DNA of 34,710 nucleotides from Propionicicella superfundia DSM 22317 (lineage in GTDB: Bacteria; Actinomycetota; Actinomycetes; Propionibacteriales; Propionibacteriaceae): positions 25,367 to 60,076 of the forward strand of contig NZ_KE384025.1 of assembly GCF_000423465.1 (NCBI RefSeq). Reading direction: 5' to 3'. The notes under the pieces are model-generated. The model had not been told where the DNA came from and ran no database searches. It saw nothing but the letters and a program-made list of their open reading frames with translations. Every line of letters starts with the position of its first letter. Position 1 is the first letter of the stretch. Positions 8,355 through 17,179 of the stretch are shown here, in pieces. The position numbers were made by a program, and so were the translations under genes.

Positions 8355-8665
8355 CCCGCTGCCGGCAGCGGCCGTCCGCAGCGGTGCCCACCGGGCCCGC
8401 GGGGCGGGTTCCGGCGGCGCCGGACCCGGCCTGCGACGTCGCGGCCGCGCTCGCCGGGTCCGGGATGTCGGCGCGTACCTGAGTATGCGTACTCATCTGG
8501 GCTAGGTATCTCACCTCACTCAGAGTCGGGTAGTCCGGCCCAGCCATCGAGTTCCCCTTATATACAAGACATGCGATGCTTAGAGCGCTCCGTTTTCGAG
8601 GGAACGACACGGATACCTCGGGACGTCGGAAGACGAGTCCAGACCGCCGAGCCGAAAGCATCGAC
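8355..8665 (+). promoter_or_regulatory. Upstream region of the whiB-like gene
   Basis: No gene is supported in the 345 bases between the DUF4921 and WhiB starts. At 8480-8495 is a perfect palindrome, TGAGTA-TGCG-TACTCA, a possible operator. An AT-rich TTATATACAAG at 8558-8568 is the best -10 candidate. A 32-codon ORF (ATG 8571, stop 8669) overlaps the WhiB ATG as ATGA and could couple translation, but its codons look random, so it is not called as a gene. Long 5' regions are usual for whiB genes. Confidence 0.4.
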
Positions 8666-9238
8666 ATGACCGCCATGAGCCCCATCGGCAGCCGCACCCC
8701 CTGCGTCGAGTTCGCCGCCCTGTTCCAGCACCGCCTGGTCGAGGATCCCGCCCCCGCGAGCGCCCCCGTCGAGATGCGGCGCAGGTCGCTGATGATGACT
8801 CGGAAGGCCCAGCACCTCTGCACCCAGTGCCCGGTGATGGCGCAATGCCTCTACGACGCGGTCGTCCGGTTCGACGTCGCGGGATACGCGGGCGGAGCGA
8901 CCGCCAAGCAGCGGGCCGAGATCCGTGTCCGGCTGGGCATCCGGGTCGCGTACGAGAACTTCGGCTCCATGGCCGGTGTCGCCGCCGGGCGCCGCCAGGT
9001 CGATCACGACGAGGTCCTCCGGCTCCACAACGCCAACCCCGAAGCCTCGCTCGAGACGATCGCCGTGCGACTGGGCTGCTCCCTGTCGACCGTGAAACGC
9101 CACATGCGCCAGGCCAGGATGGCCGCGGCCGTCGCCGAGAGGGCCGCCCCCGAGCCGCTGCCCGAGATGGCGGAGGTCCTCACCGCCTACCGCGCCATCG
9201 TCACCGACCCGGACGACCGGCGCCCGTACCTCGCGTGA
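8666..9238 (+). CDS. WhiB-family iron-sulfur regulator with C-terminal HTH
   Basis: A 190-residue actinobacterial regulator. The four cluster-binding cysteines are C13, C52, C55 and C61 (CTQCPVMAQC), followed by the turn GYAGG (73-77) in place of the usual GVWGG. WhiB proteins bind a 4Fe-4S cluster and usually the primary sigma factor. Most are about 80-130 residues; this one adds a C-terminal segment (about 114-150, DEVLRLHNANP...STVKRHMRQAR) that looks like a helix-turn-helix. ATG at 8666 is chosen because upstream in-frame codons look non-coding; a second ATG at 8675 is possible. The ribosome site (GAAAGC) is weak. It converges on the glycosyltransferase gene with a 7-base gap. Confidence 0.85.
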   Translation: MTAMSPIGSRTPCVEFAALFQHRLVEDPAPASAPVEMRRRSLMMTRKAQHLCTQCPVMAQCLYDAVVRFDVAGYAGGATAKQRAEIRVRLGIRVAYENFGSMAGVAAGRRQVDHDEVLRLHNANPEASLETIAVRLGCSLSTVKRHMRQARMAAAVAERAAPEPLPEMAEVLTAYRAIVTDPDDRRPYLA

Positions 9239-9245
9239 CCCCGGC

Positions 9246-10271
9246 TCACGCCGTCGTCGCCGCGCCCTCCGACTCGTCGGTCCCCGGGGACGCCGTCACC
9301 TCGACCGCCGTGGGCACGCCGGCCACGCCGGGGCCCGCGGAGAAGCCGTAGGTCTCCTGGACGCCGTACAGCGGGCGGTTCTTCACCTCGGTGTAGATCC
9401 GCCCCACGTACGAACCGATGATCCCCATCATCACCAACTGCAGGCCCCCGACCAGCAGGATCACGATCACCGTGAACGCCCACCCGGCGACGGCGACCTC
9501 CGGGAAGAAGATCCGCACGAACAGCACGTACAGGATGCCGAGCAGCGCAAGGACCGAGAACACGTAGCCCACGCGCGTGATGAGCTGCAGCGGCTTGCTG
9601 CTGAACCCCATGATCCCGTCGGCGGCGAAGCGCAGCATCTTCCGCAGCGGGTAGCCGGTCTCCCCCGCATGGCGGGCATGCCGATCGAACGGGACGGCGA
9701 TCTGCTTGTACCCGGCGTGGCTGATCATGCCGCGCAGGAACCGGTCATGCTCGCGGTACTGCGCCAACTGGTCGGCCGCCCGGCGGCTGATGAGCCGGAA
9801 GTCGCCCGTGTTGCGCGGGATCTCGATCTCGGACAGCGCATTGAGGGTGCGGTAGAACAGATCCGCCGTGAGCTTCTTGAACGCCGTGTCCTGGCGGGAG
9901 CGACGCTGTGCATAGGCCACGTCGTATCCCTCCTCCCATTTCGCGATGAGCTCGAGGCTCACCTCGGGAGGATCCTGCATGTCGGAGTCCATGATGATGA
10001 TCGCGTCGCCACGGGCCGCATCGACCCCGGCCGTGACCGCGAGCTGGTGCCCGAAGTTCCGGGACAGGTCGATGACCCGGCACCGCGGGTCGGAGCGGGT
10101 GAGCTCGATGAGAAGCTCCAGCGAGTCGTCGCGGCTGCCGTCGTTGACGAAGACGAACTCGACGTCGTAGGCGAGCGGCTTCACCACCTCCGACATGGTC
10201 TGATGGAGGAGCGCGATGTTCCCGGACTCGTTGTAGATCGGGAAGACGTAGGAGATGAGGCCAGTGCCCAT
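9246..10271 (-). CDS. GtrB-type polyprenyl-phosphate glycosyltransferase (GT2)
   Basis: A 341-residue membrane-bound GT2 enzyme that would move a sugar from a nucleotide donor to undecaprenyl phosphate on the cytosolic face. Seen: FPIYNESGN at the N-terminus, NDGSRDDS, the DSDMQDPPE donor-metal motif, RNTGDFRL, and two C-terminal membrane helices with VGRIYTEVKNRP. A poorly conserved Ala/Thr/Gly tail follows. The start is ATG at 10271: TAGAGT at 10279-10284 leaves 7 bases, fitting a leaderless transcript; an in-frame GTG at 10280 overlaps that box. It is the last gene of the GT-C/GtrA/GtrB set, with its own extra promoter. The sugar is unknown. Confidence 0.88.
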   Translation of the reverse strand: MGTGLISYVFPIYNESGNIALLHQTMSEVVKPLAYDVEFVFVNDGSRDDSLELLIELTRSDPRCRVIDLSRNFGHQLAVTAGVDAARGDAIIIMDSDMQDPPEVSLELIAKWEEGYDVAYAQRRSRQDTAFKKLTADLFYRTLNALSEIEIPRNTGDFRLISRRAADQLAQYREHDRFLRGMISHAGYKQIAVPFDRHARHAGETGYPLRKMLRFAADGIMGFSSKPLQLITRVGYVFSVLALLGILYVLFVRIFFPEVAVAGWAFTVIVILLVGGLQLVMMGIIGSYVGRIYTEVKNRPLYGVQETYGFSAGPGVAGVPTAVEVTASPGTDESEGAATTA

Positions 10272-10278
10272 GGGGGTC

Positions 10279-10284
10279 ACTCTA
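10279..10284 (-). promoter_or_regulatory. -10 box for leaderless transcription of the GtrB-like gene
   Basis: TAGAGT with 7 bases to the ATG at 10271, inside the 56-base gap after the GtrA gene. Confidence 0.45.
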
Positions 10285-10327
10285 GGACATCCCGGGCACA
10301 GTCAGCGCACAGAACGACCCCGCGCCG

Positions 10328-10861
10328 CTACTCGGCCGGAGGCTCGCCGGCCCCGTCCGCGTCGGCCTTCGGCCGCCGGGTAAACACCACGCGCGAGTAC
10401 AGCAGATAGTTCCAGGTGAGCGACCCGACGGTGGCGACGAGCTTCCCGGCGAACAACACGATGTAGTCCTGCGGCACCATCGGCCGCAGCCCTGTCGTCA
10501 CGAGCCAGATCAGCACCGGCTGGAGCACCCACAACCCGGTGAGCGTCACCAGGATGAACGGCACGATCTCGCGCCGTTTGCTCCCTTCGGAGCGGAAGGT
10601 GAACCGGCGGTTCATCACGAAGCTGAAGACGATCGACAGGGATGTCGACAGATAGTTCGCGACGTACTGGTTCACCCCGAGCGCCACGAAGACGAACAGC
10701 AGCGCGAAGTCCAGCGCCGTGTTGGCGACGCCGACGAGCCCGAAACGCAGCTTCTCCGCGTGCCGGACGAGGAGTCGTCGGAGGATCCCCTGCGGCTCCG
10801 CTCCGGTGTCGGCGGCCTGCGCCGGCGGGCCGCCCGTCACACCGCTGTCGTCAGAGCTCAT
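10328..10861 (-). CDS. GtrA family membrane protein (putative flippase)
   Basis: A 177-residue GtrA/DPMS-associated protein with about four membrane helices (starting at FGLVGVANTALDFALLFVF and ending at WNYLLYSRVVF) and the loop motif SFVMNRRFTF typical of the family. GtrA proteins are thought to flip lipid-linked sugars across the membrane. The ATG at 10861 overlaps the end of the GT-C gene by 11 bases, indicating translational coupling. It lies between the polymer-modifying membrane protein and the GtrB enzyme, the classical arrangement of a three-component glycosylation system. Confidence 0.88.
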   Translation of the reverse strand: MSSDDSGVTGGPPAQAADTGAEPQGILRRLLVRHAEKLRFGLVGVANTALDFALLFVFVALGVNQYVANYLSTSLSIVFSFVMNRRFTFRSEGSKRREIVPFILVTLTGLWVLQPVLIWLVTTGLRPMVPQDYIVLFAGKLVATVGSLTWNYLLYSRVVFTRRPKADADGAGEPPAE

Positions 10862-13292
10862 AGATGCTCACGGGTCCTTCCGTGTGGACGAGGTCGGCCA
10901 GGTCGGCCAGCCGGGGCGACACCGGCCCGGCGAGCTCGTCGGCGTACAGGAACCGCACCCCGGCCGCACGCAGCCGCTCGATGCCGTCGGCCGTCGGGCT
11001 CGTGAACACCGCATCGTTCTGCGCGAAGCGCGCCGGGTCGTGGAAGGGCTGCCGCTTGTAGGCGAGCCCGTTGACGCCGTGCCGCTGCCGGGCCTCGCCG
11101 GTGTAGGCCCACCCGCCGATATGGACCCGTCGCTCCGCGAGCGCCGACACCCAGAACCCGCGGGCGTCGCAGTCCTCGGTCGTGACCTTCTCCAGGCAGT
11201 GGACGTTGGTGGCCACGACGTCCCGGGGGTCCGAATGCCCGCGCAGCCACACAGCGGCACTCGCCTCGTCCTGGGTCACCACGGACACGTCGTCGCGCGG
11301 CAGACCCTGGGCCGGAGCCACCGGCGCGACGACACCGAGCACCCCCGCGACGAGGCTGCTCGCCGCGACCAGCGCCGAGAAGAACCGCCGCGGCGACGGC
11401 GGGCGGCCGCCCCGCGTCACGACGGCCAGGATCACCGCCCCGACGAACACCACGGCAGCGACGACCGTCGCCACCATCGTGGGACGCGGTCCGAGACGGG
11501 CGGCGAGCCCGGCGCCGAGCAGGACCGCGCAGCCGACGAGACCGACGAACAGCCGCGGAACCGGGCGCCGGCGCAGGACGACCAGGACGATCAGCAGGCT
11601 CAGCAGACCCACGCTCCACGGCAGCAGGGCGAGGGCGATTCCGGCGCTGAGATCGGCCGGATCGGAGATCGGTGCCACGAGCGACCGGCCCCACATCCCG
11701 GCCACGCCCCCCGCGGCGAGCCCGGCGACGACCAGAGAGACCGCCGGCCACGGCGCCGTCGCCGCGGCCCGGCGCACCAGCACCGAGAACCCCCAGGCCG
11801 CGAACAGGTACCAGCACAGCAGCGCGCTGGCCATGAAGTACACCTGGGACAGCCCGTCCTGATTGATCAGCAGCATGGCGGCGAGACCGCCCACGCCCGT
11901 GCCGAGCAGCGCCCAGCCCGACAGGTCGCGGCGGCTCAGGGCGGGCAGGCCCAGCAGCGCCCAGCCGTAGGACACGGCCCAGCCGATCATCACCACGGCC
12001 AGCAGGGTCCACGCTCCGGGCCGGCCCATCCCGGGCGGCAGGATGCCCAGCGACAGCGGCGATCCGGCGAAGGTCTTCCACGGCGGCAGTGCCCGCACCG
12101 TCGAGAACAGTTGAATGCTCGACCCGCCCCCGCCGCCGGCCACCAGCGGCCACGTCACGGCCAGCGCGGCCACCGTCAGCGCCAGCGCCGCGAGCGACCC
12201 GCGCACGAGAGCGCGGTTGGCGACGAGGGCGACGAACGCGGCCAGCGCCAGCCCGCAGACGAGGACCGGCAGCACCGACGCCTTCGCCCCCGCGACACTG
12301 AGCAGTGCGAGCGCGAGCAGCACCCACGAGCCCCGGTTCACCCTCCGCCCGCGCAGGATGTCGATGAGCGGGACCAGGGCAAGGAGCAGGAACGGACCCG
12401 AGAAGTCCTGCGACGGCGAGAACGCCACGAACGCCGACGCGCCGGTGTACCCGTACCACGTCGCCTGGATGCGGATCGCGACGACAGCCATCACGCTCGC
12501 CAGCGCCCCGGGCCAGGCCCGGCCCGTGAGGTGCTGGCCGACCACCGCCAACCCCAGCACCGTGAGCACCACGATCGGGACGGCCCACAGGCGCGTGAGG
12601 ACGAGCGGCGTGTCGAGCCCGGTCGACCACGTCATGGCCGCGATGTGCGCATCGGCGAACCAGTGGTAGGACAACGGCTCCCCCACGACCTGCGGGTCGG
12701 TGGGCAGAACCGATCTCTTCAGCTCCGCCACCAGCGCGAGGTGCCAGTACAGATCCTGGAACCACCGTCCCGCCGCGGGCGGGACCGGGGACGCGGCCGC
12801 GACGCCCATGGACCCGCGCGCCGACCACACGGCCGCCACGGCGAGCACGAGGGACGTCGCCGGGTTGAGCCGCCGTTCGTACCGCGTGAGCGTCCACGCC
12901 GGCCGCAGGCGGGGCACCGCCGCGCACGGGACGACGACGAGCAGCGGCCAGGCCGCCAGCCACGACTGCAGGCCCACGGCGGTGAACAGCGCCCACGCGA
13001 GCAGGTTCAGAATGAGCCCCGTCGCACCACCCAGCACGACGTCGGCCAGCAGCGTGCTCGGACGCCCGCGGAGCAGGCGGAACACGAGCATCCCGGGGAC
13101 GACGACCGACCATGCGAACACGAGTCCGTACCAGGCCGACGTCGTGACCGGCACCTGCTGCGCCCGTGCCAGCAGGACCACCGCGACCGCGGCCAGCACC
13201 GCGGGCAGCCAGCGCAGCACGCCGCTGACCCGCGGATCGAGACTCGAGGTGCCCGGCGGCGTCGCCGTCACCGCATTCGCCGGGCTCGTCAT
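10851..13292 (-). CDS. Large GT-C-like membrane protein of the glycosylation operon
   Basis: An 813-residue polytopic membrane protein with a dozen or more hydrophobic segments and a C-terminal extracytoplasmic domain (roughly the last 160 residues, with CLEKVTTEDCDARGFW). The first large external loop contains WFQDLYWHLALVAEL and GEPLSYHWFADAH, an Asp/His pattern like the catalytic loops of GT-C glycosyltransferases. With GtrA and GtrB beside it, it is the likely enzyme that transfers the lipid-carried sugar to a cell-surface acceptor. ATG at 13292 overlaps the stop of a short upstream ORF as ATGA; GTG at 13307, with GGAG six bases before it, is the alternative. Family and acceptor are not identified. 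Confidence 0.75.
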   Translation of the reverse strand: MTSPANAVTATPPGTSSLDPRVSGVLRWLPAVLAAVAVVLLARAQQVPVTTSAWYGLVFAWSVVVPGMLVFRLLRGRPSTLLADVVLGGATGLILNLLAWALFTAVGLQSWLAAWPLLVVVPCAAVPRLRPAWTLTRYERRLNPATSLVLAVAAVWSARGSMGVAAASPVPPAAGRWFQDLYWHLALVAELKRSVLPTDPQVVGEPLSYHWFADAHIAAMTWSTGLDTPLVLTRLWAVPIVVLTVLGLAVVGQHLTGRAWPGALASVMAVVAIRIQATWYGYTGASAFVAFSPSQDFSGPFLLLALVPLIDILRGRRVNRGSWVLLALALLSVAGAKASVLPVLVCGLALAAFVALVANRALVRGSLAALALTVAALAVTWPLVAGGGGGSSIQLFSTVRALPPWKTFAGSPLSLGILPPGMGRPGAWTLLAVVMIGWAVSYGWALLGLPALSRRDLSGWALLGTGVGGLAAMLLINQDGLSQVYFMASALLCWYLFAAWGFSVLVRRAAATAPWPAVSLVVAGLAAGGVAGMWGRSLVAPISDPADLSAGIALALLPWSVGLLSLLIVLVVLRRRPVPRLFVGLVGCAVLLGAGLAARLGPRPTMVATVVAAVVFVGAVILAVVTRGGRPPSPRRFFSALVAASSLVAGVLGVVAPVAPAQGLPRDDVSVVTQDEASAAVWLRGHSDPRDVVATNVHCLEKVTTEDCDARGFWVSALAERRVHIGGWAYTGEARQRHGVNGLAYKRQPFHDPARFAQNDAVFTSPTADGIERLRAAGVRFLYADELAGPVSPRLADLADLVHTEGPVSIYEL

Positions 13293-13369
13293 CGGGTCGA
13301 CCCGCACCGGGTGCTCCGGCCGGGGAGCGTCGTCCGCAGCCGCAGGCCGTCACCCGGCAGATCGGACAT
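13289..13369 (-). CDS. 26-residue leader ORF coupled to the GT-C gene
   Basis: ATG at 13369 is preceded by AAGGAG at ideal spacing (6 bases) and, further up, by a TACAAT -10 box. The ORF reads MSDLPGDGLRLRTTLPG and onward to a TGA that overlaps the GT-C ATG at 13292 (ATGA). It may be a leader peptide that couples translation. Alternatively it is the true N-terminus of the GT-C protein separated by a frameshift, since it has the strongest ribosome site here. Confidence 0.45.
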   Translation of the reverse strand: MSDLPGDGLRLRTTLPGRSTRCGSTR

Positions 13370-13404
13370 CACAGACTCCTTCGCAGATCGCGCAGCCGCG
13401 CGTC

Positions 13405-13410
13405 ATTGTA
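13405..13410 (-). promoter_or_regulatory. -10 box (TACAAT) of the glycosylation operon
   Basis: TACAAT on the minus strand, 35 bases before the leader ORF start, followed by AAGGAG. No convincing -35. Between here and 13489 nothing else was recognised. Confidence 0.5.
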
Positions 13411-13489
13411 CGGCCGGCGCGGCGACGCAGGGGGACGCCGAGGCAAAGTGACGGACACACCGGGTGCCCCCCTCCGCGGGCAGGCGGAA

Positions 13490-14275
13490 TCAGCCGAACC
13501 AGCGATCCAGTTCCAACGGCGTTCCGCCCTCGTCGAAGGGCGCCGTGACCGCATCGGCGACGTCGCGTACCTCGGGCGGCGCCTGTCCGAGCGCCACGCC
13601 CCGCCCGGCCCAGCGCAGCATCTCGATGTCGTTGCGGCCGTCCCCGATGGCAAGCACGTCGGCGCGGTCGACGCCGAGGTCGGCCGCCACCTCGGCCAGG
13701 GCCACGGACTTGTCGACGCCCCGGGGGGCGATGTCGAGCCACGCGCTCCAACCGATGAAGTAGCTCAGCCCGTGCAGCCCCAGCTTGCGGGCGAAGGCGA
13801 TGAAGTCGTCGTCGGACGAGTTCGGATCGCGCACGATGATGCGCGTGACCGGCTGGTGGGCCAGCTCGCCGACGGGGACGACCTCGATCGTCCCGTCGAG
13901 GTCCCCGTCGGGGAACGGCGAGTTCACCCGGTAGCCGCTGCCGAGCACCTCCACCGCGACCAGCGCGTCGGGGTGGTTCTTGACGACCTTCGTGATGACC
14001 GGCCGGGCGTCGAACGTCTTCAGCCGGCCGTACTCCACCGGCGGGAAGGTGACCTGCACGGCGCCGTTGGACGAGATCGCCGGGCCGCGGGGCAGGGAGA
14101 GAGCCTCGACGAGCGGACGCGTGGCGTGCCAACTGCGTCCGGTCGCGAGCACGACCGGGACGTCGGCGGCGACGACGCGGGCGACGGACTCGCTCACCTC
14201 GGCGGGCAACGCACCGGAGTGGTCGACGATGGTGCCGTCGATGTCGAGCGCGACGAGGCGTGGTCTCCACGACAT
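13490..14275 (-). CDS. Cof-type HAD-superfamily phosphatase
   Basis: A 261-residue HAD hydrolase of the Cof/C2B-cap type, acting on small phosphorylated metabolites. Seen: motif I DIDGTIVD at the N-terminus, motif II in VLATGRS, the lysine in GVDKSVAL, and motif IV GDGRNDIEML near the C-terminus. ATG at 14275 follows GAAAGG at suitable spacing. It begins 27 bases after the serS stop on the same strand, so it is probably expressed from the serS promoter. The substrate is unknown. Confidence 0.9.
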   Translation of the reverse strand: MSWRPRLVALDIDGTIVDHSGALPAEVSESVARVVAADVPVVLATGRSWHATRPLVEALSLPRGPAISSNGAVQVTFPPVEYGRLKTFDARPVITKVVKNHPDALVAVEVLGSGYRVNSPFPDGDLDGTIEVVPVGELAHQPVTRIIVRDPNSSDDDFIAFARKLGLHGLSYFIGWSAWLDIAPRGVDKSVALAEVAADLGVDRADVLAIGDGRNDIEMLRWAGRGVALGQAPPEVRDVADAVTAPFDEGGTPLELDRWFG

Positions 14276-14302
14276 ACGGGGCCTTTCGGACAGGAGTGCG
14301 GT

Positions 14303-15571
14303 TCAGACGGGACGCAGGACGTCCGTCCCGAGATAGGGACGGAGCACCTCGGGCACCGTCACCGACCCGTCGGCCTGCTGATGGTTCTCCAGGATCATGA
14401 TGATCGTGCGGGTCATCGCGCACAACGTCCCGTTGAGCGTCGACACCGGGCGCACACCCTCGGCATACCGGGCGCGGATGTTCAGGCGGCGCGCCTGGAA
14501 CTCCGTGCAGTTCGAGGTGGACGTGATCTCGCGGTACCGGCCCTGTGTCGGAATCCATCCGTAGCAGTCGTACTTGCGGGCGGCGCTCAGACCGAGGTCG
14601 CCTGCCGCGACCTCCAGCACCTGGAACGGAAGCCCGAGCGAGGAGATGAAGGTCTTCTCGAACTCCAGCAGCCGCTGATGCTCGGCTTCGGCGTCGGCCG
14701 AGTCGCAGTAGACGAACATCTCGACCTTGTCGAACCAGTGGACACGGAAGATGCCGCGGGTGTCCTTGCCGTAGGAACCCGCCTCACGGCGGTAGCAGGG
14801 GCTGTAGCCGACGTAGTGACGCGGCAGGGTGTCGGCGTCGAGGATCTCTGCGCTGTGCATCGCGGCGAGCGCGACCTCGGACGTCCCGACGAGGTACAGG
14901 TCGTCGGCGGGCAGGTGGTACACGTCCTGCGCGGCCTGCCCGAGGAAGCCCGTGCCCTCCATCGCCGACGGCTTCACCAGCGCCGGCGGGATCACCGGTG
15001 TGAATCCCCATTCGGTGGCCACGCGGATCGCATGGTTGATGAGTGCGAACTCCAGGAGCGCGCCCTGACCGGTCAGGAAGTAGAACCGAGAACCGGAGAC
15101 CTTGGCGCCCCGTTCCATGTCGATCGCGCCGAGGAGCTGCCCGAGTTCGAGGTGGTCGCGGGGGGTGAACCCCTCGGCGGCGAAGTCGCGCGGGCTGCCG
15201 ATCGTCTCGACGACCGTGAAGTCGTCCTCGCCTCCGCGCGGGACGTCGTCGAACACCGGGTTCGGCAGGGTCAGCATCAGCTCGGTGAACGCCGCGTCGG
15301 CGCCCGCCGCCGCGGCCTCGGCCTCCTTGACCTCTGCTGCGAGCCGCTTGGTCCGGCCCAGCAGCTCCTGCTTCTCGTCACCCGAGGCCCGGGACACCTG
15401 CTTGCCGAGATCCTTCTGCCCGGCACGGAGGGTCTCGAAGGAGGTGACGGCGGCCCGGCGGGCCTCGTCGGCGGCGATCAGGTCGTCGACCAGCTCGACG
15501 GACTCGCCGCGCGCCTGCTGGGCGCGGCGCAGACGGTCGGGGTCGGTGCGGAGGAGCTTCGGATCGATCAC
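14303..15571 (-). CDS. serS: Serine--tRNA ligase
   Basis: A 422-residue class II aminoacyl-tRNA synthetase charging tRNA-Ser. Seen: an N-terminal coiled-coil arm (about residues 30-100, rich in Arg/Glu/Ala), motif 2 (CYRREAG followed by [12 protein letters not shown]), [13 protein letters not shown], and the motif 3 region [13 protein letters not shown]. Length matches the family. GTG at 15571 starts the canonical VIDPKLLR; a TAGGCT box at 15579-15584 leaves 7 bases, indicating a leaderless transcript. It is divergent from the PAP2-DAGK gene. Confidence 0.97.
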   Translation of the reverse strand: MIDPKLLRTDPDRLRRAQQARGESVELVDDLIAADEARRAAVTSFETLRAGQKDLGKQVSRASGDEKQELLGRTKRLAAEVKEAEAAAAGADAAFTELMLTLPNPVFDDVPRGGEDDFTVVETIGSPRDFAAEGFTPRDHLELGQLLGAIDMERGAKVSGSRFYFLTGQGALLEFALINHAIRVATEWGFTPVIPPALVKPSAMEGTGFLGQAAQDVYHLPADDLYLVGTSEVALAAMHSAEILDADTLPRHYVGYSPCYRREAGSYGKDTRGIFRVHWFDKVEMFVYCDSADAEAEHQRLLEFEKTFISSLGLPFQVLEVAAGDLGLSAARKYDCYGWIPTQGRYREITSTSNCTEFQARRLNIRARYAEGVRPVSTLNGTLCAMTRTIIMILENHQQADGSVTVPEVLRPYLGTDVLRPV

Positions 15572-15578
15572 GGCCGTC

Positions 15579-15584
15579 AGCCTA
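15579..15584 (-). promoter_or_regulatory. -10 box for leaderless serS transcription
   Basis: TAGGCT with 7 bases to the GTG start at 15571. Confidence 0.55.
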
Positions 15585-15647
15585 CCCCGTCGGCTCCCTC
15601 GGCCCGGGTGGCATAGTGGGGCCACGCCTGCGCAGAGGAGAGGGACC

Positions 15648-17174
15648 GTGAGCTGGAAGCGCGCCTTGCCCGCGACGGCCGCCCTGGTCGCCTTCTGCGC
15701 CTGGACGATCCTTCTCGGCCGCGGGGCGTGGGCGGATCTGGACGCCGCCTGTCGCCTCCCCCCGCTCACGCCTGCATCCGCCGTCGGCCAGATCGCGGCG
15801 GCGGTCAGCCTGGTCACCTGGCCCGGTGTCTCGTATCTGGGTCTCGTCCTGCTCGCCCTGTGGGCGTATCGGCGCCGGCTGAGCCGCCTGGCGATCACGA
15901 CCCTCGTCGCCGGGGCTCTGAGCTGGGCCCTGCACCTCGCCGTCGCCTACATCGTGGCCCGGCCGCGACCGCCCGGCGCCCTGCCCCTCATCACGAGCAC
16001 CGGGTACTCCTACCCCTCGGGCCACCTCACCGCCGCGACCACACTGCTGATCATGGCCGTCGTCGCGGTCGCCGTCACGCGGCAGCCGCGGCGGGTCCGG
16101 CGCTGGGTCGCGCTCGGCGGCTACGGCGCCCTCCTGATCGTCACGGCCGCGCAGTCCCTCGTGCACGCGGGCCGTGTCAGCGACCTCGTCGGCGGCTTCC
16201 TGCTCGGCGCGACGGTCGCGATCGGCATCGTCACCGTGAGCGATCTGCGTCCGGAGTTCCTGCCCCGCCGCCGGCCCTCGTCACGCGGCCGCTGCGTCGT
16301 CGTCGTCAACCCCGCCAAGGTCGAGGACTGGGCCACCTTCCGTCGGTACGTCACCTACGAGGCCGACCACGCCGGGTGGCGGGTCGCCTGGGTCGAGACA
16401 TCCACCGACGAGGGCACCGCCGAACTCGTCTCCGAGGCGCTGCGCAGCCGGCCGGGGCTGGTCGTCGCCGCCGGGGGCGACGGGACGGTGCGCGAAGTGA
16501 GCTCGGCGCTCGCCGGCAGGGACGTCGCCCTCGGCATCCTCCCCCTGGGAACCGGCAACCTGCTGGCCCGCAACCTGGCCATTCCCCTCGACGTGCAGGA
16601 CGCCGCCCGCGTCGCGTTCGGCCCGACCACGCGCCGTATGGACCTCGTCCGCCTCACCGCCGACGAGCGCCCGCCCGAGCACTTCGCGGTGATGGGCGGG
16701 ATGGGCATCGACGCAGCGCTCATGAACGCCACCAACGCCGAGCTGAAGCGCCTCGTCGGCCCCGCCGCGTACGTCCTGGCGGCGCCTCAGGTCCTCACGA
16801 CCCGCCCGTTCTCGTGCCGGATCGCGATGGACGGGAGCGAAGAGGTGTCCACCACGGCGTCGATGGTCCTCGTCGGCAACGTCGGCAGCGTCATGGGACA
16901 GATCCAGTTGCTGCCGGACGCGTTGCCGGACGACGGCGTCCTCGACGTCGTCATCGCCTCGCCGCAGCGCGTCGCCGACTGGGCGCGGATCGCCGGACGC
17001 GTGATCTCGGGCGCCGACGACCCTGCGGAACTGGCGCGCGCCAGCGGTCAACGGGTGACGATCGAGATCGAGGGCGGTCCGGTCGAGTACCAGCTCGACG
17101 GGGACACGGTCGGGACCTGCTCGCGGGTCGTGGCGGAGGTCGTCCCTGCCGCGCTGACCGTCAAGGTCCCCTGA
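15648..17174 (+). CDS. PAP2 phosphatase-diacylglycerol kinase fusion
   Basis: A 508-residue two-domain lipid enzyme. The N-terminal membrane half has PAP2 motifs: RPRPPG (105-110), PSGH (123-126), and H173 with D179 in VHAGRVSD. The C-terminal half, from about 215, is a DAGK/sphingosine-kinase-type catalytic domain: VVVNPAK, AGGDGT (275-280), [13 protein letters not shown] (298-310), then the beta-sandwich ending in EYQLDGD. One half would remove phosphate from a lipid and the other add phosphate to a lipid, suggesting phosphatidate/diacylglycerol or polyprenol-phosphate turnover. GTG at 15648 is fixed by GAGGAGAGGG just upstream. It converges on pheA with a 5-base gap. Confidence 0.88.
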   Translation: MSWKRALPATAALVAFCAWTILLGRGAWADLDAACRLPPLTPASAVGQIAAAVSLVTWPGVSYLGLVLLALWAYRRRLSRLAITTLVAGALSWALHLAVAYIVARPRPPGALPLITSTGYSYPSGHLTAATTLLIMAVVAVAVTRQPRRVRRWVALGGYGALLIVTAAQSLVHAGRVSDLVGGFLLGATVAIGIVTVSDLRPEFLPRRRPSSRGRCVVVVNPAKVEDWATFRRYVTYEADHAGWRVAWVETSTDEGTAELVSEALRSRPGLVVAAGGDGTVREVSSALAGRDVALGILPLGTGNLLARNLAIPLDVQDAARVAFGPTTRRMDLVRLTADERPPEHFAVMGGMGIDAALMNATNAELKRLVGPAAYVLAAPQVLTTRPFSCRIAMDGSEEVSTTASMVLVGNVGSVMGQIQLLPDALPDDGVLDVVIASPQRVADWARIAGRVISGADDPAELARASGQRVTIEIEGGPVEYQLDGDTVGTCSRVVAEVVPAALTVKVP

Positions 17175-17179
17175 CGGCC

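Noticed and set aside
8571-8669. 32-codon ORF ending in an ATGA overlap with the whiB-like start
   Set aside because: Codon third positions look random and the candidate -10 box does not fit TANNNT well, so it is mentioned only within the upstream region.
10719-13451. Very long plus-strand ORF opposite the GT-C gene (and other long Arg/Pro/Gly-rich ORFs such as 2-2173 and the upstream part of the minus ORF ending at 3979)
   Set aside because: These are antisense or out-of-frame shadows typical of high-GC coding DNA. They lack ribosome sites and domains, and the opposite strand encodes recognisable proteins.
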